Source: Penium margaritaceum
Lineage: Eukaryota; Streptophyta; Zygnematophyceae; Desmidiales; Peniaceae
Assembly: GCA_023375785.1 (NCBI GenBank)
Contig: SZWC01000519.1
Span: forward strand, 285,508-327,617
Reading direction: 5' to 3'
Length of the DNA: 42,110 nucleotides
Shown: positions 1-12,515 of the stretch, in pieces
Layout of the letters: every line of letters begins with the position of its first letter
Position numbering within the stretch: the first letter of the stretch is position 1
Notes under the pieces: generated by a model
The model's database searches: none
What the model was told of the DNA's origin: nothing
The model's input: the letters and a program-made list of their open reading frames with translations, nothing else
Position numbers and translations under genes: made by a program

Positions 1-540
1 CGTAAGTGCGTGTAAGTGCGTGTAAGTGCGTGTAAGTGCGTCTAAGTGTGTGTAAGTACGTGTAAGTGCGTGTAAGTGCGTGTAAGTGCGTGTAAGTGTG
101 TATAAGTGCGTGTAAGTGCATACAAGTGCGTGTAAGTGGGTGTAAGTGCGTGTAAGTGCGTGTAAGTGCGTGTAAGTGGGTGTAAGTACGTGTAATTGCG
201 TGTAAGTGCATGTTAGTGTGTGTAATTGTGTGTAAGTACGTATAAGTGTATCTAAGTGCGTGTAAGTGCGTGTAAGTGTGTGTAAGTGCATGTAAGTGCG
301 TGTACGTGTAAGTAACTGCGTATAAGTGCATGTAAGTGTGTGTAAGTGCATGTAAGTGCGTGTAAGTGCGTGTAAGTATGTGTAAGCACTTGTAAGTGCT
401 TGTAAGTACGTGTAAGTACGTGTAAGTGCACGTAAGTGCGTGTAAGTGCGTGTAAGTGCGTGTAAGTGTGTGTAAGTGTGTGTAAGTGCATGTAAGTACG
501 TGTAAGTGCGTGTAAGTAGGTGTAAGTGCGTGTAAGTGTG

Positions 541-1380
541 TCCAAGTGCATGTAAGTGCGTGTAAGTACGTATAAGTACGTGTAAGTGCGTGTAAGTGTG
601 TGTAGGTATGTGTAAGTGTGCAAAAGTGTGTGTAAGTGCGTGTAAGTACGTGTAAGTGCGTGTATGTGCGTGTAAGTATGTATAAGTACGTGTAAGTGCG
701 TGTAAGTACGTATAAGTGCATATAAGTGTGTGTAAGTACGTGTAAGTGTGGATAAGTGTGTGTAAGTGTGTGTACGTGTGGGTAAGTGTGGGTAAGTGTA
801 TCTAAGTACGTGTAAGTACGTGTAAGTATGTGTAAGTGTGTGTAAGTGCATGTAAGTGCGTGTAAGTGTATGTAACTGCGTATAAGTGCGTGTAAGTGCG
901 TGTGAGTGCGTGTAAGTGTGTATAAGTGCGTGTAGGTGCGTGTAAGCGCTTGTAAGTGCTTGTAAGTACGTGTAAGTGTGTGTAAGTGCATGTAACAGCG
1001 TGTAAGTGTGTGTAACTACGTGTAAGTGCGTATAAGCGTGCGTAAGTGCACGTAAGTACGCGTAAGTGCGTGTAAGTGCGTATAAGTGCACGTAAGTGCG
1101 TGTAAGTGCGTGTAAGTACGTGTAAGTGTGTGTACGTGTGTGTAAGTACATGTAAGTACGTGTAAGTGTGTGTAAGTGCGTGTAAGTGCGTGTAAGTATG
1201 TATAAGTACGTGGAAGTGCGTGTAAGTGTGTGTAGGTGTGTGTAAGTGTGCATAAGTGCGTGTAAGTGTGTGTAAGTACGTGTAAGTGCGTGTAAGTACG
1301 TGTAAGTACGTATAAGTACGTGTAAGTGCGTGTAAGTGTGTATAAGTGTGTGTAAGTGTATATAAGTGCGTGTAAGTGTG
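541..1380 (+). repeat. Diverged 630-bp higher-order pair inside decamer array 1
   Basis: Units at 541-750 align with those at 1171-1380 at a constant offset of 630 bp (63 decamers) and share rare variants. Examples are TGTAGGTATG/TGTAGGTGTG at 601 and 1231, a unit beginning CA (CAAAAGTGTG/CATAAGTGCG) at 621 and 1251, TATAAGTACG at 571 and 1201, and a GATAAGTGTG cluster with TGTACGTGT starting at 741 and 1371. The match is imperfect, so this is an old duplication. I judged it by eye over rare units only. Confidence 0.6.
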
Positions 1381-3660
1381 GATAAGTGTGTGTAAGTGTG
1401 TGTACGTGTTGATAAGTGTGGATAAGTGCATGTAAGTGCGTATAAGTGTGTGTAAATGTGTGTAAGTACGTACAAGTGCATGTAAGTGTGTGTAAGTACG
1501 TGTAAGTATGTGTAAGTGTGTGTATGTTTGGATAAGTGTGTGTAAGTGTGTGTAAGTGTGTGTAAGTACATGTAAGTGTGTGTAAATGTGTGTAAGTGCG
1601 TGTAAGTGTGTGTGAGTATGTGTAAGTATGTGTAAGTGCGTGTAAGTGTGTGTAAGTGCAGATAAGTGTCTTTAAGTGCATGTAAGTGCGTGTACGTGTG
1701 GTTAAGTGCGCGTAAGTGCATGTAAGTACGTGTAAGTGTGTGTAAGTGCATATAAGTGCGTGCAAGTGCGTGTAAGTACGTGTAAGTGTGTGTAAATACG
1801 TGTAAGTGCGTACAAGTGCCTGAAAGTGCCTGTTAGTGTATAAAATTACGTGTAATTGCGTGTAACTACGTGTACGTGTGTGGAAGTGCGTGTAAGTTCG
1901 TGTAAGTACATATAAGTATGTGTAAGTGTGTGTAAGTGCGTGTAAGTGCATGTAAGTGCGTGTAAGTGCGTGTAAGTACGTATAAGTACGTGTAAGTATG
2001 TGTAAGTATGTAAAAGTATCTATAACTATGTGTAACTGCGTGTTAGTGTGTGTAAGTGCCTGTTAGTGTCTGTAAGTGCATATAAGTGCACGTAAGTGCA
2101 TGTAACTGTGTGTAAGTGCGTGTAACTACGTGTAAGTGCGTGTACGTACGTGTAAGTGCGTGTAAGTGTGTGTAAGCACGTGTAAGTACGTGGAAGTGCG
2201 TGTAAGTACGTGTAAGTACGTGTAACTACATATAAGTGCATGTAAGTACGTGTAAGTGCGTGTAAGTGCGTACAAGTGCGTATAACTACGTATAAGTGCG
2301 TGTACGTGCGTGTAAGTGTGTATAAGTGTGTGTAAGTGCGTGTAAGTGCGTATAAGTGCTTGTAAGTGCGTGTGAGTGCGTGTAAGTGTGTGTAAGTGCG
2401 TGTAACTATGTGTAAGTATGTGTAACTGCGTGTAAGTGTGTGTAAGTATGTGTAAGTGTGTGTAAGTGCATGGAAGTGCTTGTAAGTTCGTGTAAGTACG
2501 TATAAGTGCATGTAAGAGCGTGTAAGTGCGTGTAAGTTTGTGCAAGTGTGTGTAAGTGTGTGTAAGTGCGTGTAAGTATGTATAAGTACATGTAAGTACG
2601 TGTAAGTGCGTGTAAGTGCGTGTAAGTGCGTATAAGTGCGTGTAAGTGCATATAAGTACGTATAAGTACGTGTAAGTGCGTCTAACTGCGTGTACGTGCG
2701 TGTAAGTGATATAAATATGGGTAAGTGGGTGTAAGTGTGTGTAAGTACGTGTAAGTCCGTGTAAGTATGTGTAAGTGTGTGTTAGTACATGTAAGTGTGT
2801 GTAGGTGTGTGTAAGTCCGTGTAAGTATGCGTAAGTACGTGTAAGTGCATGTAGGTACGTGTAAGTATGTATGAGTGCGTGTAAGTGTGTATAAGCATGT
2901 GTAAGTGCGTTTAGATGTGCGTAAGTGCATGTAAGTGCGTGTAAGCACGTGTAAGTGTGTATAACTCCATGTAAGTATGTGTAAGTGCATGTGAGAGTGT
3001 GTAAGTACGTGTAAGTGCATGTACATGTATATAAGTACATGTAAGTGTGTATAAATGCGTGTAAGTGCGTGTAAGTACATGTAAATGTGTGCAAGTGTGT
3101 GTAAGTGTGTGTAACTGTGTGTATGTGCGTGTGAGTGCAGGTAAGTGCGTGTAGGCGCGTATAAGTGCGTGTAAGTGCGTGTAAGTGTGTGTAAGTACAT
3201 TTAAGTGGGTGTAAGTACGTGTGAGTGTGTGCAAGTGCGTGTAAGTACGTGTAAGTGTGTTTTACTGCGTCTAACTGCGTGTAAGTGCGTGTAAGTGTGT
3301 GTAAGTACGTATAAGTGCAAGTAAGTGCGTATAAGTACGTGTTAGTGCTTGGAAGTGCATGTAAGTGCGTGTAAGTGCGTGTTAGTACGTGTAACTATGT
3401 GTAAGTGCGTGTAACTGCGTGCACGTGTATGTAAGTGTATGTAAGTGCGTATAGCTGCATGTAAGTGCGTGTAAGTATGTATAAGTGTGTGTAAGTGTGT
3501 GTAAGTGTGTATACATGTGTGCAAGTACGTGTAAGTACATGTAAGTGCGTGTAAGTGTGTGTAAGGGCGTGTAAGTGTGTTTAAGTGTGTGTAAGCGTGT
3601 CTAAGTGCGTGTAAGTGCGTGCAAGTGCGGGTAAGTGCGTGTAAGTGCGTGTAAGTGTGT

Positions 3661-4656
3661 GTAAGTACGTAAGGGCGTGTAAGTGCGTGTAAGTGCGTGT
3701 AAGTGCGTATTACTGCGTGTAAGTGTGTGTAAGTGCATGTAAGTGCATGTAAGTGCATGTAAGTGCGGGTAAGTGCATGTAAGTACGTGTAAGTACGTGT
3801 AAGTGCGTGTAAGTGCGTGTAAGTGTGTGTAAGTACGTGTAAGTGCATGTAAGCATGTGTAAGTGCGTGTAACAGCGTGTAAGTGGGTGTAAGTGCATGT
3901 AAGTTTTTACAAGTGCGTGTAAGTGCGTGTAAGTGCGTGTAAGTGTGTATAACTGCGTATAAGTATGTGTAAGTGCATGTAAGTGCGTATAAGTGCGTGT
4001 AAGTGTATGTAAGTGTGTGTAAGTGTATGTACGTGCGTGTAAGTGTGTGTAAGTGCGTGTACATGCGGGTAAGTGCGTGTAAGTGTGTGTAAGTGCGTGT
4101 GAGTGCGTGTGAGTGCTTGTGAGTGCATGTGAAGTGGGTAAGTGTGTGTAAGTGTATGTAAGTGCATGTAAGTGCGTGTAAGTACGTATAAGTGCGTGTA
4201 AGTGCATGTAAGTGTGTGTAAGTGCGTGTAAGTGTGCATAAGTGTGTGTAAGTGTGTGTAACTATGAGTAAGTAAATGTAATTACGTGTAAGTGTGTGTA
4301 AGTGAGTGTACGTGCGTGTACGTGTGTGTACGTGCGTGTAAGTGTGTGTAAGTACGTGTAAGTGCGTGTAAGTACGTATAAGTGTGTGAAAGTGCGTGTA
4401 AGTGCGTGTAAGTGAATATAAGTACATGTAAGTACGTGTAAGTACGTGTAAGTGTGTGTAAGTGAATGTAAGTACGTGTAAGTGCATGTAAATGGGTGTA
4501 AGTGCGTGTAAGTGCGTGTAAGTGCGTATAAGTACGTGTAAGTGTGTATAAGTGCATGTAAGTGCGTGTAAGTGCGTGTAAGTACGTGTAAGTACAGGTA
4601 AGTGTGTGTAAGTGTGTGTACGTGTGGGTAAGTGCAGATAAGTGCGTGTAAGTACG
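3661..4656 (+). repeat. About 1-kb higher-order repeat copy I in decamer array 1
   Basis: Three ordered landmarks mark this segment. The first is an 8-bp slipped unit (GTAAGTACGTAAG-like, 3661-3673) followed within about 50 bp by a TATTACTGCG unit. The second is a run of GTGAGTGC units at 4099-4134. The third is a GTACGTGTGGGTAAGTGCAG patch near 4617-4636. The same landmarks in the same order occur at 10589, 10997 and 11476, with offsets of 6926, 6898 and 6889 bp. That near-constant spacing is hard to explain without a segmental duplication. Confidence 0.65.
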
Positions 4657-6792
4657 TGTAAGTATGTGTAAGTGTGTGTAAGTGCGTGTAAGTGCATGTA
4701 TGTGCCTGTAAGTGCATGTAAGTATGTGTAAGTGTGTGTAAGTGCGTGTAAGTGCGTGTAAGTGCGTGTAAGTGCGGATATGTACGTTTAAGTACGTGTA
4801 AGTGCGTGTACATGTGGATAAGTGCGGGTAAGTACATGTAAGTGCGTGTAAGTGCGTGTAAGTGTGTGTAAGTGTGTGTAGGTGGGTGTAAGTACGTGTA
4901 AGTGTATGTAAGTGTGTGTAAGTGCGTGTAAGTGCGTGTAAGTACGTGTAAGTGCGTGTAAGTGTGTGTCAGTGCATGTATATGCGTGTAAGTGCACGTA
5001 AATACGTATAAGTGTGTGCAAGTGTGTGTAAGTGTGTATAAGTGCGTATAAGTGCGTGTAAGTGTGTATAAGTGTGTGTAACAGTGTGTAAGTGGGTATA
5101 AGTGTGTGTGTAACTACGTGTAAGTGTGTGTGAGTGTGTGTAAGTGCGTATAAGTGCATATAAGTGCGTGTAACTGCGTGAAAGTACGTGTAACTGCGTG
5201 TAAGTGTGTGTAAGTGCGTGTAAGTGCGTGTAAGTGTGTGTAAGTGTGTGTAAGTTCGTGTAAGTATGTGTATGGACGTTTAAGTACAATTAACTCTGTG
5301 CAAGTACGTGTAAGTGTGTGTAAGTGCGTGTAAGAGCGTATAAGTGCGTGTAAGTGTGTGCAAGTGCGTGTAAGTACGTGTAAGTATGTGTATGTGCATG
5401 TAAGTGTGTGTAAGTACGTGTAAGTGCGTGTAAGTGCGTGTTATTACGTGTAATTGCGTGTAAGTACATGTAAGTGCATGTAAGTGCGTGTAAGTACAAA
5501 TAAGTGTGTTTAAGTGTGTGTAAGTACGTGTAAGTGCCTGTAAGTGTGTGTAAGTGTGTGTAAGTGCATGAAAGTGCGTGTACGTACGTGTAAGTGCGTG
5601 TAACTGCGTGTACGTGCATGTAAGTGCATGTAAATGTGTGTAAGTGCATGTAAGTGCGTGTAAGTGCGTGTAAGTCCGTGTAAGTGCATGTAAGTGTGCG
5701 TAAGTACGTGCAAGCGTGTGTAGCTGCCTGTAAGTCTGTGTAAGTACGCATAAGTGCGTGTAAGTACGTATAAATGTGTGTATGTGTTATAAGTCTGTCT
5801 AAGTGTGTGTAAGTGCGTGTAAGCACCTGTAAGTACGTGTAACTGTGTGTGAGTACGTGTAAGTGCATGTAGGTGCGTGTAAGTGCATGTAAGTGTGTGG
5901 AAGTGTATATAAGTGCGTGTTAGTGCGTGTAAGTTTGTGTAAGTACGTATAAGTACGTATAAGTGTGTATAAGTACGTGTAAGTGCTTGTAAGTACGTGT
6001 AAGTGTGTGTAAGTGTGTGTAACTACGTGTAAGTTCGTGTAACTACTTGTAACTGTGTGTAAGTGCGTATAAGTACGTGTAAGTGCGTGTAAGTGCATGT
6101 AAATGCGTGTAAGTGCGTGTAAGTATGTGTAAGAGCGTGTAATTGCGTGTAAGTGCGTGTAAGTATGTGAACGAGCATGTAAGTGTTTGTAAAGGCGTGT
6201 AAGTATGTGTAGGTGCGTGTAAGTGCTTGTAAGTTTGTGTATGTGCGTGTAAGTATTTGTAAGTACAATTAACTGCGTGTAAGTGAGTGTTAGTATGCGT
6301 AAGTGCGTGTCAGAGTGTACAAGTGTGTGTAAGTACGTGTAAGTGCATGTAAGTGCGTGTAAGTGCATGTAAGTGCGTGTAAGTGCGTGTAAGTATGTGT
6401 AAGTATGCGTACATTCATGTAAGTGCATGGAAGTATGTGTAAGTACATGTAAGTGTGTGTAAGTGCGTGTAAGTGCGTGTAAGTGCGTGTAAGTGCGTGT
6501 AAGTACGTAAAAGTGTTTGTAAGTGCGTGTAAGTAGGTGTAAGTGCGTGTAAGTGTGTGCAAGTGCGTGTACGTGTGTGCAAGTACGTGTAAGTGTGTTT
6601 AAGTATGTGTAAGTACGTGTAAGTGCGTGTATGTGCCTGTAAGTATGTGTAAGTGCGTTTAAGTATGTGTAAGTTTGTGTAAGTATGTGTAAGTGTGTGT
6701 AAGTGCATGTAAGTGTGTGTAAGTGCGTGTAAGTGCATGTAAGTGCATGTAAGTGCATATAAGTGTGTGTATGTGTGTGTAAGTGCGTATAA

Positions 6793-6823
6793 GTGTGTGT
6801 GTGTGTGTGTGTTTGTTTGTTTT
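6793..6823 (+). repeat. (GT)n / (GTTT)n microsatellite inside decamer array 1
   Basis: A run of alternating GT (about 6793-6811) passes into GTTTGTTTGTTTT and then returns to decamers. It interrupts the 10-bp register and probably arose by slippage from a TGTGTG-containing unit. Confidence 0.9.
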
Positions 6824-7019
6824 AGTGTGTGTAACTGCATGTAAGTGGGTGTAAGTGCACGTAAGTTCTTGTAAGTGCGTGTAAATGCGTATAAGTGTGT
6901 GTTAGTGCGCGTAAGTGCGTGTAAGTGCATGTTAGAGCGTGCAAGTGTGTGTAAGTTCATGTAAGTGTGTGTAAGTGTGTGTAAGTACGTGTAAGTGCGT
7001 GTAAGTATGTGTAAGTGCG

Positions 7020-7033
7020 AACCGTGCAGGGGC
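7020..7033. other. Short non-decamer insertion
   Basis: Between normal units the sequence reads AACCGTGCAGGGGC, which cannot be aligned to the decamer by simple substitution. It is too short to identify. It could be a filler from break repair or a read or assembly error. Confidence 0.6.
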
Positions 7034-8325
7034 GTGTAAGTTCGTGGAAATGTGTGTAAGTGCGTGTACGTGCGTGAAACACTTTGTAAGTACGTGTAAG
7101 TGCATGTAAGTGCGTGTAAGTGTTTCTAAGTGTGTGTAAGTACACGTAAGTGCATGTATGTGCGTGTAAGTGCGTGTAACTGCGTATAAGTACGTGTAAT
7201 TGCGTATAAGTGCATGTAAATGCGTGCAAGTGCGTGTACGTAAGTATAAGTGCGTGTAAGTGTTTGTAAGTACGTGTAAGTGTGTGTAACTGCGTGTAAC
7301 TGCGTATAACTGCGTGTAAGTGTGTGTGAGTGCGTGTAAGTTCTTGTAAGTACTTGTAAGTGCATGTAGTTGCGTGTAAGTACGTATAAGTGCGTGTAAG
7401 TGCCTGTAAGTATGTGTAAGTGCGTGTAAGTGCTTGTAAGTACGTATAACTGCATGTAAGTGCGTGTAAGTGTGTGTAAGTGCGTGTAAGTACGTGTAAG
7501 TGCATGTAAGTGCGTGTAAGTGTGTGTTAGTGCATATAATTGTGTGTAAGTGCCTGTAAGTGAGTGTAAGTGTGTGTAAGTGTGTGTAAGTGCGTAGAAG
7601 TGGGTAAAAGTGTGTGTAAGTGCGTGTAAGTGTGTGTAAGTGCGAATAAGTACGTGTAAGTGCGTTTAAGTAAGTATTCATGTGTATAAGTACGTGTAAA
7701 TGCGTCTAAGTGTGTGTAAGTGCGTGTAAGTACGTGTCAGTATGTTTAACTACGTGTAAGTACGTGTATGTGTGTGTAAGTATGTGTAAGTGTGTGTAAG
7801 TGTGTGTAAGTGCGTGTAAGTGTGTGTAAGTGTGTGCAAGTGTGTATGAGTACGTGTAAGTACGTGTAAGTGCGTGTAAGTGCGTGTAAGTGCTTGTAAG
7901 TGCATGTAAGTACGTGTAAGTGAGTGTAAGTACGTGTAACTACGTGTAAGTGTGTGTATCTGCATACAAGTGTGTGTAAGTGTGTATAAGTGCGTATAAG
8001 TACGCGTAAGTGTGTGTAAGTGCGTGTAAGTGCGTGTAAGTACGTGTAAGTGCGTGTACATGTGTGTAAGGACATGTAAGTATTTGTTAGTGCGTGTACG
8101 TTTGCGTAAGTATGTGTAAGTATGCGAAAGTGCAATTAACTACGTATAAGTGTGTGTAAGTGCGTGTAAGTGCGCGTAAGTGTGTGTAAGCGTGTACAAG
8201 TACGTGTAAGTGCATGTAAGTGCCTGCAAGTGCGTGTAAGTGCATGTAAGTACATGTAAGTGCGTATAAGTACGTATAAGTGCTTGTAAGTGCTTGTAAG
8301 TGCGTGTAAGTGCGTGTAAGTGCGT

Positions 8326-8670
8326 GTAAGTACGTAAATGCGTGTAAGTGCATGTAAGTGCGTGTAAGTGCGTATAACACCGTGTAAGTGCGTGTAAGTG
8401 CATGTTTGTGCATGTAAGTGCGTGTAAGTGCGGATAAGTGTGTGTAAGTATGTGTAAGTACATGTAAGTGCGTGTAAGTGCGTGTAAGTGCATGTAAGTG
8501 CGTGTATGTGTGTGTACGTATGTGTAAGTGCCTGTAACTGCATGTATGTGGGTGTAAGTGCATGTAAGTTCTTGTAAGTGCGTGTAAGTGCGTGTAAGTG
8601 CGTGTAAGTACGTAAGTGCGTGTAAGTGCATTGAAGTGCGTGTAAGTGGGTATAACTGCGTGTAAGTGTG
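8326..8670 (+). repeat. Two further copies of the phase-slip motif (decamer array 1)
   Basis: GTAAGTACGTAA-type 8-bp slips occur at 8326 and 8604. Each is followed by a TATAACACCG or TATAACTGCG unit within about 50 bp, as at 3661 and 10589. The second copy also starts a segment (8604 to about 9290) parallel to 10589-11570. Shared landmarks there are a CGGGTAAGTACGTGTAATTG patch (about 8910 and 11154) and a GGATAAG-GGTGTAAG slip (about 9240 and 11525). The offset grows from 1985 to 2285 bp, so one copy lacks roughly 30 units. Confidence 0.6.
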
Positions 8671-10588
8671 TGTAAGTGCATGTAAGTGCATGTACGTGGG
8701 TGTAAGTACGTATAACTGCGTGTAAGTGTGTGTAAGTACATGAAAGTACATATAAGTGTGTGTAAGTGTGTGTAAGTGCGAGTAAGTGCGTGTAAGTACA
8801 TGTAAGTGCATGTAAGTGCGTGTAAGTGCACGTAAGTACGTGTAAGTACGTGAAAGTGCGTGTAAGTACGTGTAAGTGTACGTAAGTGCGTGTAAGTGTG
8901 TGTAAGTGCGGGTAAGTACGTGTAATTGTGTTTAAGTGCATGTAAGTATGTGTAAGTACGTATATGTGCGTATAAGTGCGTGTAAGTGTGTCAAAGCACG
9001 TGTAAGTACGTATATGTACGTGTAAGTATGTGTAAGTACGTGTAAGTGCGTGTAAGTGTGTGTAAGTGCACGTAAGTGCGTGTAAGTGCATGTAAGTGCG
9101 TGTAAGTGCATGTAAGTACGAGTAAGTGCTTATAACTACGTGTAAGTGCGTGTACGTTTGTGTAAGTACGTGTAAGTATGTGTAAGTGTGTATAAGTACG
9201 GGTAAGTGTGTGTAAGTGCATGTACGTGCGGGTAAGTTCGGATAAGTGGTGTAAGTGCGTGTAAGTACGTGTAAGTGTGTGTAAGTGCGTGTAAGTGCGT
9301 GTAAGTGTGTGTAAGTGTGTGTAAGTATGTGTACATGTGTGTAAGTATGCGTAAGTGTGTGTAAGTGTGTGTAAGTGCGTGTAAGTGCATGTAAGTGCAT
9401 GTAAGTACATGTAAGTGTGTGTAAGTGCGTGTAAGTGCGTGTACGTGCGTATAGGTACATGTAAGTACGTGTAAGTGTCCGTAAGTGTGTGTAAGTGCGT
9501 GTAAGTACGTGTAAGTACGTATTAGTGCATGTAAGTACATGTAAGTGCGCGTAACTGTGTGTGAGTGCATGTATGTGCGTGTAAGTGCGTGTAAGTGCGT
9601 GTAAGTATGTGTAAGTGTGTGTAAGTACTTATAAGTACATGTAAGTGTGTATAAGTGTGTGTAAGTGCATATAACTGTGTGTAAGTGCATGTAAGTGCGT
9701 GTAAGTATGTGTAAGTGCGTGTAAGTGTGTATAAGTGTGTGTAACTACGTGTAAGTGTGTGTAAGTACGTGTAAGTACGTGTAATTGTGTGCAAGTGCGT
9801 GTAAGTGCGTATAAGTGCGTGTAAGTACGTGTAAGTATGTATAAGTGCGTGTAACTGTGTGTAAGTGCGTGTAAGTGTGCAATTGTATAAAAGTTGGTAT
9901 AAGTGCGTGTAAGTGTGTACAAGTGCGTGTAACTGCGTGTAAGTGCGTGTAACTGCGTGTAAGTGTGTGTAAGTATGTATAAGTGCGTGAAAGTGCGTGT
10001 AAGTGCGTGTAAGTGCGTGTGAGTATGTGTAAGTGCATGTAAGTGCGTGTAAGTACGTGTAAGTACGTGTAAGTGAATGTAAGTGCGTGTAAGTACGTGT
10101 AAGTGCGTGTAACTGCGTGTACGTGTATGTAAGTGCATGTAAACGTGTGTAAGTGCGTGTAAGTACGTGTACGTGTGTGTAAGTATGTGTAAGTACGTGT
10201 ATGTGTGTGTAAGTATGTGTAAGTGTGTGTAGGTGCGTATAAGTCTGTGTAAGTTTGCTTAAGTGCGTGTAAGTGCGCGTAAGTACGTTTAAGTGTGTGC
10301 TAGCATGTGTAAGTGCGTTTAAGTGCATATAAGTGCGTGTAAGTGCTTGTAAGTGCGTGTAAGTGTGTGTAAGTGCGTGTAAATGCATGTAAGTGCATGT
10401 AAGTGCGTGTAAGCATGTGTAAGTGTGTGTAACTGCGTGTAAGTGCGTGTAAGTACGTGTAAGTGCATGTAACTTTGTGTATGTACGTGTAAGCATCTAT
10501 AAGTGCAATTAACTACATGTAAGTGCGTGTAAGTACGTGTAAGTGTGTGTAAGTACGTGTAAGTGCGTGTAAGTGCGTGTAAGTGTGT

Positions 10589-11570
10589 GTAAGTACGTAA
10601 GTGCGTGTAAGTCCGTGTAAGTGTGTGTAAGTGCGTATAACTGCGTGTAAGTGGGTGTAAGTGCATGTAAGTGCATGTAAGTGCGTGTAAGTGCGGGTAA
10701 GTGCGTGTAAGTACGTGTAAGTGCGTGTAAGTGCATGTAAGTGCGTGTAAGTGCGTGTAAGTGTGTGTAAGTGAGTGTAAGTATGTGTAAGTGCGTGTAA
10801 CTGCGTGTAAGTGGGTATACGTGCATGTAACTTCTTGTAGGTGCGTGTAAGTGCGTGTAAGTGGGTGTAAGTACGTATAAGTGTGTGTAAGTACGTGTAA
10901 GTGCATGTAAGTTTATGTAATTGCGTGTAAGTGTGTGTAAGTGCGTGTAAGTGTGTGCAAGTGCGTGTAAGTGTGTGTAAGTGTGTGTAAGTGCGTGTGA
11001 GTGCGTGTGAGTGTGTGTGAGTGCATGTGAGTGTGTCTAAGTGTGTGTAAGTATGTGTAAGTGCATGTAAGTGCACGTAAGTGCGTGTAAGTGCGTGTAA
11101 GTACATGTAAGTACGTGTAAGTGTACGTAAGTGCGTGTAAGTGAGTCTAAGTGCGGGTAAGTACGTGTAATTGTGTGTAAGTACGTGTAAGTGCGTGTAA
11201 GTGTGCGTGAGTGTGTGTAAGTGCTTGTAAGTGCGTATAAGTGTGTATTAGTGCATGTAAGTGCGTGTTACTGTGTGAAAGTGCGTGTAAGTATGTGTAT
11301 GTGCGTGTAAGTATGTGTAAGTACGTGTAAGTGTGTGTAAGTGTGTGTAGGTGCACGTAGGTGCATGTAGGTACATGTAAGTACATGTAAGTGCGTGTAA
11401 GTACGTGTAAGTGCGTATAAGTACGTTTAAGTGCGTGTAAGTGGGTGTAAGTGCCTGTAAGTGCGTGTAAGTGTGTGTAAGTACGGGTAAGTGCATGTAA
11501 GTGTGTGTACGTGGGGGTAAGTATGGATAAGAGGTGTAAGTGTGTGTAAGTACGTGTAAGTGTGTGTAAG
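10589..11570 (+). repeat. About 1-kb higher-order repeat copy III in decamer array 1
   Basis: This is the right-hand copy of the HOR seen at 3661-4656 and, shortened, at 8604-9290. It carries the 8-bp slip (10589-10601), the TATAACTGCG unit (about 10636), the GTGAGTG run (10997-11030) and the GTACGTGGGGGTAAGTATGG patch followed by a 9-bp slip near 11530. It lies close to the right edge of the array. Confidence 0.6.
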
Positions 11571-12515
11571 TGAGTGTAAGTGCGTGTAAGTGTGTGTAAG
11601 TGTGTGTAAGTACGTGCACGTTTGTGTAAGTGCGCGTAAGTGTGTGTAAGTGCATGTAAGTGTGTGTAAGTGTGTGTAAGTGCATATTAGTACGTGTTCG
11701 TGTGTGTAAGTGCGTGTACGTGCGTGTAAGTACGTGTAAGTACAGGTACGTTCGTTTAAGTGCATGTAAGTGCATGTACGTGTGGATAAGTACGTGTAAG
11801 TATATGTAAGTGTGTGTAAGTGCATGTAAGTGCGTGTAAGTGCGTATAGGTGCATGTAAGTATGTCTAAGTATCTGTAAGTGCGTGTACGTGCGTGTAAG
11901 TACATGTAAGTGCGTATTAGTATTAGTTTTGGTCACATTTCCTTTGTTTCAATGGTGCTATGGTCACAGGTCCACAGTGTCTATGGTGCTTTGGTCACAT
12001 GATCACTGTTTCTATGGTGCTTTGATCAAACATTCACGCTCTCTGTGATGCTTAGGTCCCATTATCACTATTTGTATGGTGATTTGGTCACAAGTTTACT
12101 GTTTCTATAGTGCTTAGGTTACACTATCACTGTTTTGATGGTGCTTTTGTAACACTCTCACTGTTTCTATTGTTCTTTCGTCACAATGTCACAGTTCTAA
12201 GGGCGCTTTGGTCACACTTTCCATGTATCTATTGTGCTTTGCTCATAGTATGATGGTTTCAAGGGTGCTTTGGTCACACATTCGTTGTGTCAATGGTATG
12301 TCACATTATCACTGTTTCAATGGTGCTTTGGTGTCATTCTCACTGTTTCAGTGGTGCTTTGGTCACACTTTTACAGTGTTGTTGGAGCTTATGTCACATA
12401 ATAACTTCTCAATGGTGCGCTGGTCACATTTTCACTGTGTCCATGGTGCTTTTGTCACATCATCACTGTTTCAATGGTGATTTGGTCACACATTCAATGT
12501 GTCTATGGCGCTTTG

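Larger units (their letters stand above)
1..11920 (+). repeat. Decamer satellite array 1, unit TGTAAGTGCG (about 1,190 copies)
   Basis: The block is an almost uninterrupted head-to-tail array of a 10-bp unit. The commonest forms are TGTAAGTGCG, TGTAAGTGTG, TGTAAGTGCA and TGTAAGTACG. Register is kept for hundreds of units and slips only rarely, for example near 2705, 3665, 4132, 5108, 8334, 9248 and 11530. The plus strand is G- and T-rich with very little C. The TAA in each unit closes the plus frames. The reverse complement has no stop in any of its three frames, so it gives long open frames with a 10-residue period (30 bp) that are not genes. The array continues to the left edge of the window, so its true start is unknown. 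It ends at about 11920, followed by a short TATTAG-TATTAG transition into the 62-bp family. I see no unique sequence other than the small interruptions listed separately. Confidence 0.97.

Noticed and set aside
252..1951. Minus-strand open frames of up to 499 codons with a THLHALTRTY-like period across decamer array 1
   Set aside because: The reverse-complement decamer has no stop in any of three frames, so overlapping frames are open at once (for example 252-1751, 802-1431 and 1016-1951). Substitutions show no codon-position bias, and there is no recognisable domain or gene signal.
1..11920. Telomere repeat
   Set aside because: The unit TGTAAGTGCG does not match known TTAGGG-type repeats, varies strongly, and the array is bordered on the right by other satellites. 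Nothing marks a chromosome end at the left edge.
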